A stretch of DNA of 64,000 bases from Achromobacter sp. Bel (lineage in GTDB: Bacteria; Pseudomonadota; Gammaproteobacteria; Burkholderiales; Burkholderiaceae_B), in the NCBI RefSeq assembly GCF_012928505.1, contig NZ_JABBJN010000002.1, forward strand, positions 1-64,000. Reading direction: 5' to 3'. The notes beneath the pieces were generated by a model that saw nothing but the letters and a program-made list of their open reading frames with translations, was not told where the DNA came from and ran no database searches. Below, in pieces: positions 45,716 through 54,598 of the stretch (its first letter is position 1; every line of letters starts with the position of its first letter). Position numbers and translations under genes: made by a program.

Positions 45716-46217
45716 GGCCGGTCCGCTTGCGGCCGTCCCGCCCTGGACCGAAGAAGACGCCCGCTACATCCGCCTGGCGCTGCAAGAGGCCCAGGCCGCT
45801 TACGACATCGGCGAAGTGCCCGTGGGTGCGCTGGTCGTGTCCGCCAAAGGCGAGATCCTGGGGCGCGGCTATAACCGCACCATCATCGACCACGACCCCA
45901 CGGCCCACGCCGAAATCGTCGCCTTGCGCAGCGCTGCGCGCCAGATGGAAAACTACCGCCTGCCGGGCATCACCGTCTATGTCACGCTGGAGCCTTGCGT
46001 CATGTGCATCGGCGCCATGCTGCATGCGCGGCTGGCGCGTGTCGTGTTCGGCGCCTACGACCCCAAGACCGGCGCCTGCGGCAGCGTGCTGGACGTCGGG
46101 TCGGTCCCGAAACTCAATCATCACACTTCAGTCACTGGCGGCGTGCTGGCGGAACCTTGCGGCGACTTGCTGCGCCGGTTCTTCCGCGAACGCCGCGCCA
46201 AGGAATCCATAGCATGA
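45708..46217 (+). CDS. tadA: tRNA-specific adenosine deaminase (TadA)
   Basis: 169 residues. Zinc and catalytic motifs HAEIVALR (~66-73) and LEPCVMCIGAMLHAR (~94-108), with EVPVGALVV near residue 40. It converts A34 to inosine in the anticodon of tRNA-Arg(ACG). GTG start at 45708 inside the HAD gene end; overlaps ldcA by 4 bp. The N-terminus is ~10 residues longer than the E. coli enzyme. Confidence 0.93.
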   Translation: MVEAGPLAAVPPWTEEDARYIRLALQEAQAAYDIGEVPVGALVVSAKGEILGRGYNRTIIDHDPTAHAEIVALRSAARQMENYRLPGITVYVTLEPCVMCIGAMLHARLARVVFGAYDPKTGACGSVLDVGSVPKLNHHTSVTGGVLAEPCGDLLRRFFRERRAKESIA

Positions 46218-47323
46218 GCACCCCCAAAGCCGCCAAGGCGGGCACGAAGGCAGCCGCCGGCAAGACCGCCGCCAAGCCGGCTGCAAAGACCGTTGCAAAG
46301 ACGGCTGCAAAGACGGCTGCAAAGACGGCCATCAAGACCCCCGCCCACGACCACGACCACGATCATGGCCACGGCCCCGCCTGCGACGAGGATTGCGGCC
46401 ACGACCACGGGCACAGCCACACGCTGCCGGACGCCCGGGGCATCTATCTGATCTCGCCGTCCTCGGCCGTGCGCGACCCGGCCACGGTCGAACTCGCCCG
46501 CGAACGCCTGCAGCAGCAGGGTTTCAAGACGGTCATCGATCGCACCGCCTACGCCGAACACCAGCGCTTCGCCGGCACCGACGCGCAGCGCCTGGCCAGC
46601 CTGACGCGCGCCGTCAAGCAGAAGCTGCCCATCGTCATGGTGACGCGCGGCGGCTACGGCATGGGCCGGTTGCTGCATCAGATCGATTGGAAAGCGATGG
46701 CCGACAGCGGCAAGCGCTTCGTCGGCATGAGCGATTTCACTGCCTTCAACCTGGGCCTCCTGGCGCAGACGGGCGCCGTCAGCTACACCGGCGCCACCGC
46801 GGTCGCCGACTTCGGCGGCAAGAAAGTCGATGACCTGACGGAAGCGCTGTTCGGCGAAGTCATGCGCGGCGAGCTCGAAATCCTCAGCTTCGAAACGCAA
46901 GACGCCGACCCGGTCGATGCCCGCGGCATCCTGTGGGGCGGCAATCTGGCCATGCTGACGTCGCTGCTCGGCACGCCGTACTTCCCGAAGATCCGTGGCG
47001 GCATCCTGTTCCTGGAAGACGTGGCCGAGCATCCCTACCGCGTCGAGCGCATGTTGATCCAGCTGTGGCAGGCCGGCGTCCTGGCCAAGCAGAAGGCGAT
47101 CGTGCTGGGCCGCTTCTCGGACTACAAGCTGGCACCGCACGACAAGGGCTATGACCTGCACGAAGTCGTCGCCTGGCTGCGCAAGACGGTCAAGGTGCCG
47201 GTCGTCACCGGCCTGCCTTACGGCCATGTGGCCACCAAGGCCACCTTGCCGATCGGGCAGAAGGTGGGTATCGCCACCGAAAAGGGCCTGGCGCATCTGG
47301 TGCTGGACGAACACCACCACTGA
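46214..47323 (+). CDS. ldcA: LD-carboxypeptidase (LdcA) with Lys/Ala- and His-rich N-terminal tail
   Basis: 369 residues. The catalytic part (~75-365) is peptidase family S66: RGGYGMGRLL, FVGMSDFTAFNLGLL with the nucleophile Ser, ILWGGNLAML, and HVATKATLPIG with the catalytic His. LdcA trims the terminal D-Ala from murein tetrapeptides during cell-wall recycling. Ahead of it are ~40 residues of histone-H1-like KTAAK repeats and ~25 residues rich in His/Asp with two Cys (DHDHDHGHGPACDEDCG). Such a tail is unusual for LdcA; metal or nucleic-acid/murein binding is a guess. The repetitive DNA (AAGACGGCTGCA units) suggests slippage growth. Overlaps tadA by 4 bp. Confidence 0.88.
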   Translation: MSTPKAAKAGTKAAAGKTAAKPAAKTVAKTAAKTAAKTAIKTPAHDHDHDHGHGPACDEDCGHDHGHSHTLPDARGIYLISPSSAVRDPATVELARERLQQQGFKTVIDRTAYAEHQRFAGTDAQRLASLTRAVKQKLPIVMVTRGGYGMGRLLHQIDWKAMADSGKRFVGMSDFTAFNLGLLAQTGAVSYTGATAVADFGGKKVDDLTEALFGEVMRGELEILSFETQDADPVDARGILWGGNLAMLTSLLGTPYFPKIRGGILFLEDVAEHPYRVERMLIQLWQAGVLAKQKAIVLGRFSDYKLAPHDKGYDLHEVVAWLRKTVKVPVVTGLPYGHVATKATLPIGQKVGIATEKGLAHLVLDEHHH

Positions 47324-47339
47324 TTTACCCGTGGCGAGA

Positions 47340-47381
47340 CGCCCCCGGGATCCGGCTCCGGCCGGAACCCGGGGGCGTTTT
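47340..47381 (+). terminator. Intrinsic terminator after ldcA
   Basis: CGCCCCCGGG (47340-47349) and CCCGGGGGCG (47368-47377) form the outer stem, TCCGG/CCGGA pairs inside, and TTTTC follows. It lies 16 bp after the ldcA stop. Confidence 0.85.
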
Positions 47382-47482
47382 CATTCGGGACCGGACATTG
47401 AAAATCGGGGCCGCAGCCCCATTTGCTACACTATCGGGTTTCTCCGCATGCGTCTTCGGGCGCCCTCAGACTCAAATACACC

Positions 47483-49087
47483 GTGATATCCACAGCCAAT
47501 CTCACCATCCAGTTCGGTCCCAAGCCCCTTTTCGAGAACGTCAGCGTCAAGTTCGGGGAAGGCAACCGGTACGGGCTGATCGGGGCCAATGGGTCCGGTA
47601 AGTCCACGTTCATGAAGATCATCGGCGGCGACCTTGAAGCGTCGGGCGGCAACGTCTCGCTTGAACCGGGCGTGCGCCTGGGCAAGCTGCGCCAGGACCA
47701 GTTCGCGTTCGAAGACCTTCGCGTGCTGGACGTCGTCATGATGGGCCACACCGAAATGTGGGCCGCCATGTCCGAGCGCGACGCGATCTACGCGAATCCG
47801 GAAGCGACGGAAGACGACTACATGCGCGCCGCCGACCTGGAAGCCAAGTTCGCCGAGTACGACGGCTATACCGCCGAAGCACGCGCCGGCGAATTGCTGC
47901 TGGGCCTGGAAATCGCCGTGGATCAGCACAACCTGCCGATGCGCGAAGTCGCCCCGGGCTGGAAGCTGCGCGTGCTGCTGGCGCAGGCGCTGTTCTCGAA
48001 CCCCGACGTCCTGCTGCTGGACGAGCCGACCAACAACCTGGATATCAACACCATCCGTTGGTTGGAAAACGTGCTCAACGGCTACCAGAGCACGATGATC
48101 ATCATCAGCCACGATCGCCACTTCCTGAACCAGGTGTGCACGCACATGGCCGACGTGGACTATGGCGAGATCCGCATCTACGCCGGCAACTACGACGACT
48201 ATATGCTGGCGTCGACCCAGGCCCGCGAGCGCCTGGTGTCCAACAACGCCAAGGCCAAGGAACGCGTCGCCGAACTGCAGGACTTCGTTCGCCGCTTCGC
48301 CGCCAACAAATCCAAGTCGCGCCAGGCCACGTCGCGCTTAAAGCAGATTGACCGCATCAAGGCCGATCAGGTCGTGGTCAAGCCGTCGTCGCGCCAGAAC
48401 CCGTACATCCGGTTCGAGCAGAACAAGGTCATGCACCGCCTGGCGGTCACGGTCGAAAATCTGACCAAGGCTTACGACGCGCCGGTGATCACCAAGTTCT
48501 CGGCGATGGTCGATGCCGGTGAAAAGATCGCCATCATCGGCGCCAACGGCGTGGGCAAGACCACGTTGCTGCGCCTGCTGGCCACCGAACTGCAGCCGGA
48601 CTCGGGTTCGGTGAAATGGTCTGACAACGCCGACCTTGGCTATATGGCGCAGGACGTCTCGGACCATTTCCTGCAGACCGACATCAATCTGCTGGATTGG
48701 ATGGGCGACCATCGCCAGCCGGGCGATGACGACCAGTCGATCCGCTCGGTGCTGGGCCGCCTGCTGTTCTCGGCGGACGATCTGCCCAAGGCGCCCAAGG
48801 TGCTGTCGGGCGGCGAAAAGAACCGCATGACCTTCGGCCGCCTGATGCTGCGCCGGCACAACGTCCTGCTGCTCGACGAGCCGACCAACCACTTGGACAT
48901 GGAATCGATCGAATCGCTGCAGTTCGCGCTGGAAAAGTACGAAGGCACGCTGGTCTTCGTGTCGCACGACCGCGAATTCGTGTCCGGCCTGGCCACCCGC
49001 GTGATCGAAATCCTGCCCTCGGGCGAGATCATCGACTACCGCGGCGGCTACGAAGACTATCTGGAATCGCGCGGCATCGAGGCCTGA
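47483..49087 (+). CDS. ybiT: ABC-F family ATPase (YbiT-like)
   Basis: 534 residues with two ATPase domains and no membrane part. First Walker [18 protein letters not shown], Walker [20 protein letters not shown]; linker ~240-320 rich in charged helices ([19 protein letters not shown]); second Walker [15 protein letters not shown], signature [16 protein letters not shown] and [23 protein letters not shown] proteins act on the ribosome E site. It is very close to E. coli YbiT around [31 protein letters not shown] 47483 gives the family N-terminus; a longer ATG start at 47423 is less likely. Confidence 0.9.
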   Translation: MISTANLTIQFGPKPLFENVSVKFGEGNRYGLIGANGSGKSTFMKIIGGDLEASGGNVSLEPGVRLGKLRQDQFAFEDLRVLDVVMMGHTEMWAAMSERDAIYANPEATEDDYMRAADLEAKFAEYDGYTAEARAGELLLGLEIAVDQHNLPMREVAPGWKLRVLLAQALFSNPDVLLLDEPTNNLDINTIRWLENVLNGYQSTMIIISHDRHFLNQVCTHMADVDYGEIRIYAGNYDDYMLASTQARERLVSNNAKAKERVAELQDFVRRFAANKSKSRQATSRLKQIDRIKADQVVVKPSSRQNPYIRFEQNKVMHRLAVTVENLTKAYDAPVITKFSAMVDAGEKIAIIGANGVGKTTLLRLLATELQPDSGSVKWSDNADLGYMAQDVSDHFLQTDINLLDWMGDHRQPGDDDQSIRSVLGRLLFSADDLPKAPKVLSGGEKNRMTFGRLMLRRHNVLLLDEPTNHLDMESIESLQFALEKYEGTLVFVSHDREFVSGLATRVIEILPSGEIIDYRGGYEDYLESRGIEA

Positions 49088-49138
49088 TCCCGGCCGGATG
49101 CCCATTGCCCCGCCGCACCCGCGCGGCCGGGCAATGGG

Positions 49139-49918
49139 TCAGTCCCACTGGTAAAGGGCAGGTTGCTTGTCCACGAAGCGGCGGGCGGCTTCGCGGTGGA
49201 AGGCACTGTCGCGGCAGATGGCTTGCGCCATTGCCTCTTGGGCGTAGACCGCCTCGCGCGTGGATTCGAAACTGCGGTTCATGACCGTCTTGGCCAGGCC
49301 CAGGGCCTGCGTGGGCGCGCAATGGAAGCGCTCGGCCATGTCCAGCGCGCGGTCCAGCGCGTTGTCGCAGACCTCCTGCACCATTCCCAGGCGCAGCGCC
49401 TCGTCGGCGCCGCATACGCGGGCCGTAAAGACCAGTTCCTTGGCGCGCGCCAGGCCCACGGCGCGTGGCAGCAGGTACATGCCCAGCAGATCGGGCACGT
49501 AGCCGATGCGGGCGAACACCGCGCAGAACGTCGCGCTGCGTTGTGCGATGACGTAGTCGGCGCACAGCGCCAGCGACAGGCCCGCGCCGAAGGCCGCGCC
49601 GTCCACCGCGCAAATCACCGGCTTTTCCAGGTCCACCAGCATGTCGAACCAGCGCTGGATATGGCGGATGCGGTCGCGGCCTTCGAACCCGTCCCGGCCC
49701 TCGGCCAGCGCTCGCGAGATCGATTTGATGTCTCCGCCCGCGCAGAAGTGTCCGCCCGAGCCGGTCAGCACGACCGCCTTCACGGCGTCGTCGTCGCGCA
49801 CGTCGCGCAGCGCGCGGTCGAACGCCTCGCGCATTTCCTGGCTGAGCGCGTTGCGTTGGGCCGGCCGCTCCATGCTGAGGACCGCCGTCGCGCCGTGGCG
49901 CGTGATTGTCAATGCCAT
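49139..49918 (-). CDS. Enoyl-CoA hydratase/isomerase family protein
   Basis: 259 residues, crotonase fold: HFCAGGDIKSI (~59-69, oxyanion hole), AVDGAAFGAGLSLALCADYVIA (~103-124), FARIGYVPDLLGMYLLPRAVGLARAKEL. The second conserved Glu position appears as Asp in YVPDLLG, which hints at an isomerase or another crotonase activity instead of hydration. GGAGGAG precedes ATG 49918. It lies last in the unit CoA-transferase, Bug receptor, hydratase, so it probably acts on the CoA ester made by the CoA-transferase. Confidence 0.88.
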   Translation of the reverse strand: MALTITRHGATAVLSMERPAQRNALSQEMREAFDRALRDVRDDDAVKAVVLTGSGGHFCAGGDIKSISRALAEGRDGFEGRDRIRHIQRWFDMLVDLEKPVICAVDGAAFGAGLSLALCADYVIAQRSATFCAVFARIGYVPDLLGMYLLPRAVGLARAKELVFTARVCGADEALRLGMVQEVCDNALDRALDMAERFHCAPTQALGLAKTVMNRSFESTREAVYAQEAMAQAICRDSAFHREAARRFVDKQPALYQWD

Positions 49919-49965
49919 GTGATGTCTCCTCCGTGATGTCGGGGTGATCGCAACGATGGGCGGCG

Positions 49966-50943
49966 CTATTGCGCTTTCAGGCCCAGGTCGCGCGCGACGG
50001 GCAGCCAGCGGTCCCGTTCGGCTTGCACGAACGCGGCAAATACGCCGGAGTCTCCCGGCATGGGCACCGCGCCGATCGCGGTCAGCTTGCGCTGCAGGTC
50101 CACTTGCCCCAGCGCGCGGTTGACGTCCTGGTTCACGCGTTGGACCACCGCGTCCGGGGTGCCGGCTGGTGCCACCAGGCCGAACCAGGCGCTGGCGTCG
50201 ATGCCGGGGTAGCCGAGTTCGGCGGCGGTGGGCACGTCGGGCAGGCCCGCGAAGCGCCTGTCGTCCAGCACGGCGAACGGCCGGATCTTGCCCGCCTGGG
50301 CCTGCGCCATGCACGAGGGCAGGGCGTCGAACATCATGTCGGTGCTGCCGCCCATCAAGCCCACGATGGCCGGCGCGCTGCCCTGATAGGGCACGTGGGT
50401 GACCTGGAACCCCAGCTTGCTGACCGCGTACTCGCCCGCCAGATAAGTGATGTTGCCGGTGCCGGCCGACCCCATCGTCAACTTGCCCGGCGCCTGCCGG
50501 CCCAGGGCGATCAGCGCCTTGACATCGGGCGCCGGCAGATCGTGGCGCACCACTAGCAGCAGCGGCGATTTGGCCATGCCGGAGACCGGCACGAAGTCTC
50601 GCGCGGGGTCGTAGGTCATCTTGGCGTACAGGGCCTGATTGACCACCAGCGGGGCATTGGAGCCCACGAAGAACGTCTTGCCGTCCGGCTTGGCGCGCGC
50701 GACGTGGTCGGCGGCGATCATGCCCGCGGCGCCCGGCTTGTTTTCGATGATGATGGGCGCGCCGCCGGCCTTGCTCATTTCCTGGGCGACCAACCGGGTG
50801 ATCTGGTCGGCGGCGCCGCCCGGTGGGTAGGGCACGACGAACCTGACCGGGGCTTCCTGGGCGAAAGCCGGCGCGGTCAGCACGGTGGCCAGCAGAGCCG
50901 GGAGCCAGAGCGCGCGGCGCGCGGCGGCAGTGAGAATGCGCAT
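49966..50943 (-). CDS. Bug-family tripartite tricarboxylate transporter receptor
   Basis: 325 residues with signal peptide (ALWLPALLATVLTAPAFAQ) and the Bug pattern: VRFVVPYPPGGAADQITRL, NKPGAAGMIAADHVARAKPDG, HVPYQGSAPAIVGLMGGSTDMMF, FGLVAPAGTPDAVVQRV. A periplasmic receptor for a small organic acid. It lies between a CoA-transferase and an enoyl-CoA hydratase gene, so its ligand is probably the acid that those two enzymes degrade. Membrane subunits are absent here. Confidence 0.9.
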   Translation of the reverse strand: MRILTAAARRALWLPALLATVLTAPAFAQEAPVRFVVPYPPGGAADQITRLVAQEMSKAGGAPIIIENKPGAAGMIAADHVARAKPDGKTFFVGSNAPLVVNQALYAKMTYDPARDFVPVSGMAKSPLLLVVRHDLPAPDVKALIALGRQAPGKLTMGSAGTGNITYLAGEYAVSKLGFQVTHVPYQGSAPAIVGLMGGSTDMMFDALPSCMAQAQAGKIRPFAVLDDRRFAGLPDVPTAAELGYPGIDASAWFGLVAPAGTPDAVVQRVNQDVNRALGQVDLQRKLTAIGAVPMPGDSGVFAAFVQAERDRWLPVARDLGLKAQ

Positions 50944-50972
50944 GGTGTTGTCTCCGTCAGGGTCGGGGGCGT

Positions 50973-52214
50973 TCAGACGACGCCTCGGGCTTTCAATTCG
51001 GCAATGCGGGAGGCGCTAAGGCCCAGCCGGCCGCGCAGCACGGCGTCCGTGTGCTGGCCCAGTTCGGGCGCCGCATGTTCGTAGCGCATGGGTGTAGCGC
51101 TCATGCGGATGGGATTGGCGACCGCTGGCGTCGGCACGCCGGAGGCGTGCGGCAGCGACAACTGCATGCCGCGGTGGCGCACGTGGGGATCCTGGAAGAC
51201 CTGCTCAATGTCGTAGATCGGGCCGCAGGGCACGCCGGCCGTCTGCAGGGCGTCGACCCATTCGCGCATCGGCCGCGCCAGCATGGCCTCGGCGATGGGC
51301 GGAATCAGCGTGGCGCGGTTCCGGTTGCGCTGGGCGGCGGTGGCATAGCGGTCGTCGGCGGCGAGCTCGGGGCGTCCGATCGCGGCGCAGAACGCGCGGT
51401 ACTGGCCGTCATTGCCCACCGCGACGATCACCGAGCCTTCCCGGCAAGCGAACACCTGGTAGGGCACCATGTTGGAATGGGCATTGCCCATGCGCTGCGG
51501 CACCTTGCCCGACAGGAAGTAATTGATGGCCTGATACGACGATATTGTCACCACGCAATCCAACAGGGCCATGTCGATGTGCTGGCCTTCGCCGCTGATG
51601 TGGCGGTGTTCCAGCGCGGCCAGGATCGCCGTGCTGGTGTAGACGCCGGTCAGCAAGTCGGTGATCGCGATGCCGGACTTCATCGGTTCCCGGTCGGGTT
51701 CGCCGGTGATGCTCATCAGGCCGCCCATGCCCTGGAACACGAAGTCGTAGCCGGGCAGGGGGGCGTAGGGGCCATCCTGCCCGAAACCGGTGACCGAGCA
51801 GTAGACCAGGCGCGGGTTGATCTCGCGCAGGCTGGCGTAGTCCAGGCCATAGCGCGCCAGTGTGCCCACTTTGTAGTTCTCGACCAGCACATCCGAATCC
51901 CGCGCCAGATTGCGGATCAACTCCTGGCCCTCGGGCGTGGCAAGGTCCACCGTCACTGACCGCTTGCCCCGGTTGGCGCTCAGGAAATAGGACGAGTCCC
52001 GAGTTTCTTCCCCATCGGCGCCGACCAGGAACGGCGGGCCCCAGGCCCGCGTGTCATCGCCGGCTTGCGGTCGTTCGATCTTGATGACATCCGCGCCCAT
52101 GTCGGCCAGCGTCTGGGTGGCCCAGGGCCCGGCCAGCACGCGCGTCAGATCCAGGACTTTCAAATGGGATAGCGCGCCGCGCGGCGGGGCCGCGGCGTGG
52201 TTGTCTCGTTCCAT
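50973..52214 (-). CDS. Class III CoA-transferase (CaiB/BaiF family)
   Basis: 413 residues. N-terminal motif KVLDLTRVLAGPWATQTLADMGADVIKIERP (~20-50), YFLSANRGKRSVTVDL, then LVENYKVGTLARYGLDYASLREINPRLVYCSVTGFGQDGPYA, where the VEN(Y/F) region usually precedes the catalytic Asp. Moves CoA between organic acids (oxalate, carnitine, succinate or similar). ATG 52214 has GGAG 7 nt upstream. First gene of the three-gene minus unit. Confidence 0.92.
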   Translation of the reverse strand: MERDNHAAAPPRGALSHLKVLDLTRVLAGPWATQTLADMGADVIKIERPQAGDDTRAWGPPFLVGADGEETRDSSYFLSANRGKRSVTVDLATPEGQELIRNLARDSDVLVENYKVGTLARYGLDYASLREINPRLVYCSVTGFGQDGPYAPLPGYDFVFQGMGGLMSITGEPDREPMKSGIAITDLLTGVYTSTAILAALEHRHISGEGQHIDMALLDCVVTISSYQAINYFLSGKVPQRMGNAHSNMVPYQVFACREGSVIVAVGNDGQYRAFCAAIGRPELAADDRYATAAQRNRNRATLIPPIAEAMLARPMREWVDALQTAGVPCGPIYDIEQVFQDPHVRHRGMQLSLPHASGVPTPAVANPIRMSATPMRYEHAAPELGQHTDAVLRGRLGLSASRIAELKARGVV

Positions 52215-52421
52215 ATCGCTCCGATCGGGGTGGGCCCCGTTATGTGTGGCTTCACGGTAATTAGCCCGGGCAACGCCGTCCAATATCGTTTTCGGCGGCT
52301 GTGATTCGAGTTCCGTATCGCCCGAGGCATGACTTCCCGCGTTCAGCCCGGTGCAATTTGGCGTGCGCTATGATTCGGGTAAACCCGGATGCAATGCGCG
52401 CCCACTCCGTCCTTCCGATTC

Positions 52422-53639
52422 ATGCCCCCCACACCTCACACCACGCCCGATGGCCAGCCCATCGGGACGTTCGCGTTGACCGCGCGCATCGTTTCCATCG
52501 CCGTCTTCACCTTCATCTGCTATCTGGCCATCGGCCTGCCACTGGCCGTGTTGCCGGGCTACGTGCATGGCAACCTGGGCTACGGCTCGGTGTTGGCCGG
52601 CCTGGCCATCAGCGTGCAGTACGTGGCCACGCTGCTCAGCCGCTCGCACGCGGGCCGCATGGCCGATACGGTGGGCCCCAAGCAAACGGTCGTGATCGGC
52701 ATGATCGCGTGCGCGGCCAGCGGCGTTTTCCTGCTCTTGGCCTATGCCTTCGAACGCAGCGGCTGGCTCAGCCTGACCGCCATCATCGTCAGCCGCCTGG
52801 CGCTGGGGTTCGGTGAAAGCTGGGTGGGCACGGGGTCGGCCACCTGGGCGATCGCCCGCGTCGGCCCGTTGCACACCGCCCGCGTGATCTCGTGGAACGG
52901 CATCTGCACCTACGGCGGCCTGGCGCTGGGCGCGCCGCTGGGCGTCCATCTGGAGAAGGAATGGAGCATGGGCGCGCTGGGCGGCATGGTGCTGTTGCTG
53001 GGGCTGGCCGGGCTGGGGATGGCGGCATCACGCGCGGCCGTGGCGATCGTGGGCGGCCACCGGATGGCGTTCAAGAGTGTGGTGCTGCGCGTCTTCCCAC
53101 ACGGCATGGCGCTGGGCCTGGGGTCGGTGGGCTTCGGCACGCTGGCGGCCTTCGTGGCGCTGTACTACGCCAGTTTCTCGTGGGAAGGCGCGGCGAACGC
53201 GCTCAGCGCCTTCGGCGGCGCATTCATCGGCGTGCGCCTGCTGTTCGCGGGCACCATTACCCGATTCGGCGGCTTCCGCGTCGCGCAGGTGTCTTTCCTG
53301 GTGGAAGCGGCGGGGTTGTTGCTGCTGTGGTTGGCGCCCAATCCCGCAGCGGCGCTGCTGGGCGCGGCGTTGACCGGCTGCGGCTTCGCGCTGGTGTTCC
53401 CGGCCATCGGCGTGGAAGCCGTGGCGCGCGTGCCGGCCGGCAGCCGTGGCGCCGCGTTGGGCGCGTACTCGGCCTTCCTGGACCTGGCCTTGGGCGTGAC
53501 GGGTCCGGTCGCCGGCTACATCTCCAGCGGCTACGGATATCCGTCCATCTTCCTGGCGGCCGCGGCGGCCGTGCTGACGGGGTTCATGATCGCGTTCGGC
53601 TTGCAGCGACACGCCCAGCGCCAACAGGCAGCGGGGTAG
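52422..53639 (+). CDS. MFS transporter (YhhS/YfcJ-like)
   Basis: 405 residues with twelve hydrophobic segments. The motif SRSHAGRMADTVGPKQTVVIG (~69-89) between helices 2 and 3 is the MFS A-motif, and RLALGFGESWVGTGSATWAIARVG follows. The general plan is that of the YhhS/YfcJ group of putative exporters (one member linked to glyphosate or arabinose export). Substrate unknown. ATG 52422 was preferred; an ATG at 52389 adds 11 residues. Divergent from the CoA-transferase unit, 207 bp apart. Confidence 0.88.
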   Translation: MPPTPHTTPDGQPIGTFALTARIVSIAVFTFICYLAIGLPLAVLPGYVHGNLGYGSVLAGLAISVQYVATLLSRSHAGRMADTVGPKQTVVIGMIACAASGVFLLLAYAFERSGWLSLTAIIVSRLALGFGESWVGTGSATWAIARVGPLHTARVISWNGICTYGGLALGAPLGVHLEKEWSMGALGGMVLLLGLAGLGMAASRAAVAIVGGHRMAFKSVVLRVFPHGMALGLGSVGFGTLAAFVALYYASFSWEGAANALSAFGGAFIGVRLLFAGTITRFGGFRVAQVSFLVEAAGLLLLWLAPNPAAALLGAALTGCGFALVFPAIGVEAVARVPAGSRGAALGAYSAFLDLALGVTGPVAGYISSGYGYPSIFLAAAAAVLTGFMIAFGLQRHAQRQQAAG

Positions 53640-53762
53640 CGGGCCCCCGCTGGTGTTCTACATAACCAAAAGAAGTTAAGACATTCAATATTGATCGTTT
53701 GAGTTCATATAACGAATTGTTAGATTAGGCCTCGTTCTCCACGCGCGCCCACGATTCGTTCC

Positions 53763-54533
53763 ATGAACCTGACCTTCGATCACGTCCACAAGCACTTCGG
53801 CGACCTGCCCGTCGTGGATGGCTTTACCAGCGAAATCCAGACCGGTGAGCTGGTCGCCCTGGTCGGCCCGTCGGGCTGCGGCAAATCCACGTTGCTGCAT
53901 CTGGCGGCCGGGCTGGAAAAACCCACGCAAGGCAACGTGCTGGCCGATGGCCAGGCAGTTGGTGGCCCGCACCCCAGCCGCACGCTGGTGTTCCAGGAAC
54001 ACGCCCTGTATCCGTGGCTGACGCTGGAAGACAACGTGGCGCTGGCGCTGGAATTCCAGAACACGCCCAAGAAGCGCGCCCGCGAGGCCGCCCGCCATTG
54101 GTTGGCGCGCGTCAGCCTGGGCGGCTTCGAGCACTATTACCCGCATCAGGTGTCGGGCGGCATGCGGCAACGGGCCGCGCTGGCACGTGCCTTTATTGCG
54201 CAGCCCAAGACGATGCTGATGGACGAGCCCTTCGGCGCGCTGGATGCGCTGACCCGCCTGAGCCTGCAGGATGTGCTGCGCCAGTTGATCGCCCAGGAAA
54301 AACCCACCGTGCTGCTGGTCACGCACGATGTCGACGAAGCCTTGTTCCTGGCCGACCGCATCGTCGTCTTCAGCCCGCGCCCGGCGCGCGTATTGCGCGA
54401 ATTCAACCTTGCGCACCGCGAGAAAACCCACGACCTGTCGGACCTGGCTGCTGAAAAGCGCGAGATCCTGCGCTTGCTGGGCATCGCGGTGGACGGTTCG
54501 CAGGCGCACCCGGACCTGGCCCTGGCCGCCTGA
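53763..54533 (+). CDS. ABC importer ATPase (SsuB/TauB/NrtD type)
   Basis: 256 residues. Walker A GPSGCGKSTLLHLAAG (~38-53), LVFQEHALYPWLTLEDNVALAL (Q-loop), signature VSGGMRQRAALARAFI, Walker B MLMDEPFGALDALTRL, H-loop VTHDVDEALFLADRI. Typical of aliphatic sulfonate/taurine/nitrate importers. An AT-rich upstream stretch (53660-53725, with ATAAC motifs) is a possible promoter, perhaps for a CysB-type regulator; that is not certain. First gene of a four-gene unit. Confidence 0.9.
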   Translation: MNLTFDHVHKHFGDLPVVDGFTSEIQTGELVALVGPSGCGKSTLLHLAAGLEKPTQGNVLADGQAVGGPHPSRTLVFQEHALYPWLTLEDNVALALEFQNTPKKRAREAARHWLARVSLGGFEHYYPHQVSGGMRQRAALARAFIAQPKTMLMDEPFGALDALTRLSLQDVLRQLIAQEKPTVLLVTHDVDEALFLADRIVVFSPRPARVLREFNLAHREKTHDLSDLAAEKREILRLLGIAVDGSQAHPDLALAA

Positions 54534-54598
54534 CCGGCATTCCTATTCCGGGCGGTGCCACGGCGCCGCCGACTTTGAATCCCCTGGAGCTCCCACTC

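Noticed and set aside
49966-50314. Upstream extension of the enoyl-CoA hydratase frame into the Bug gene
   Set aside because: ATG 49918 has a strong GGAGGAG site and gives the usual crotonase N-terminus.
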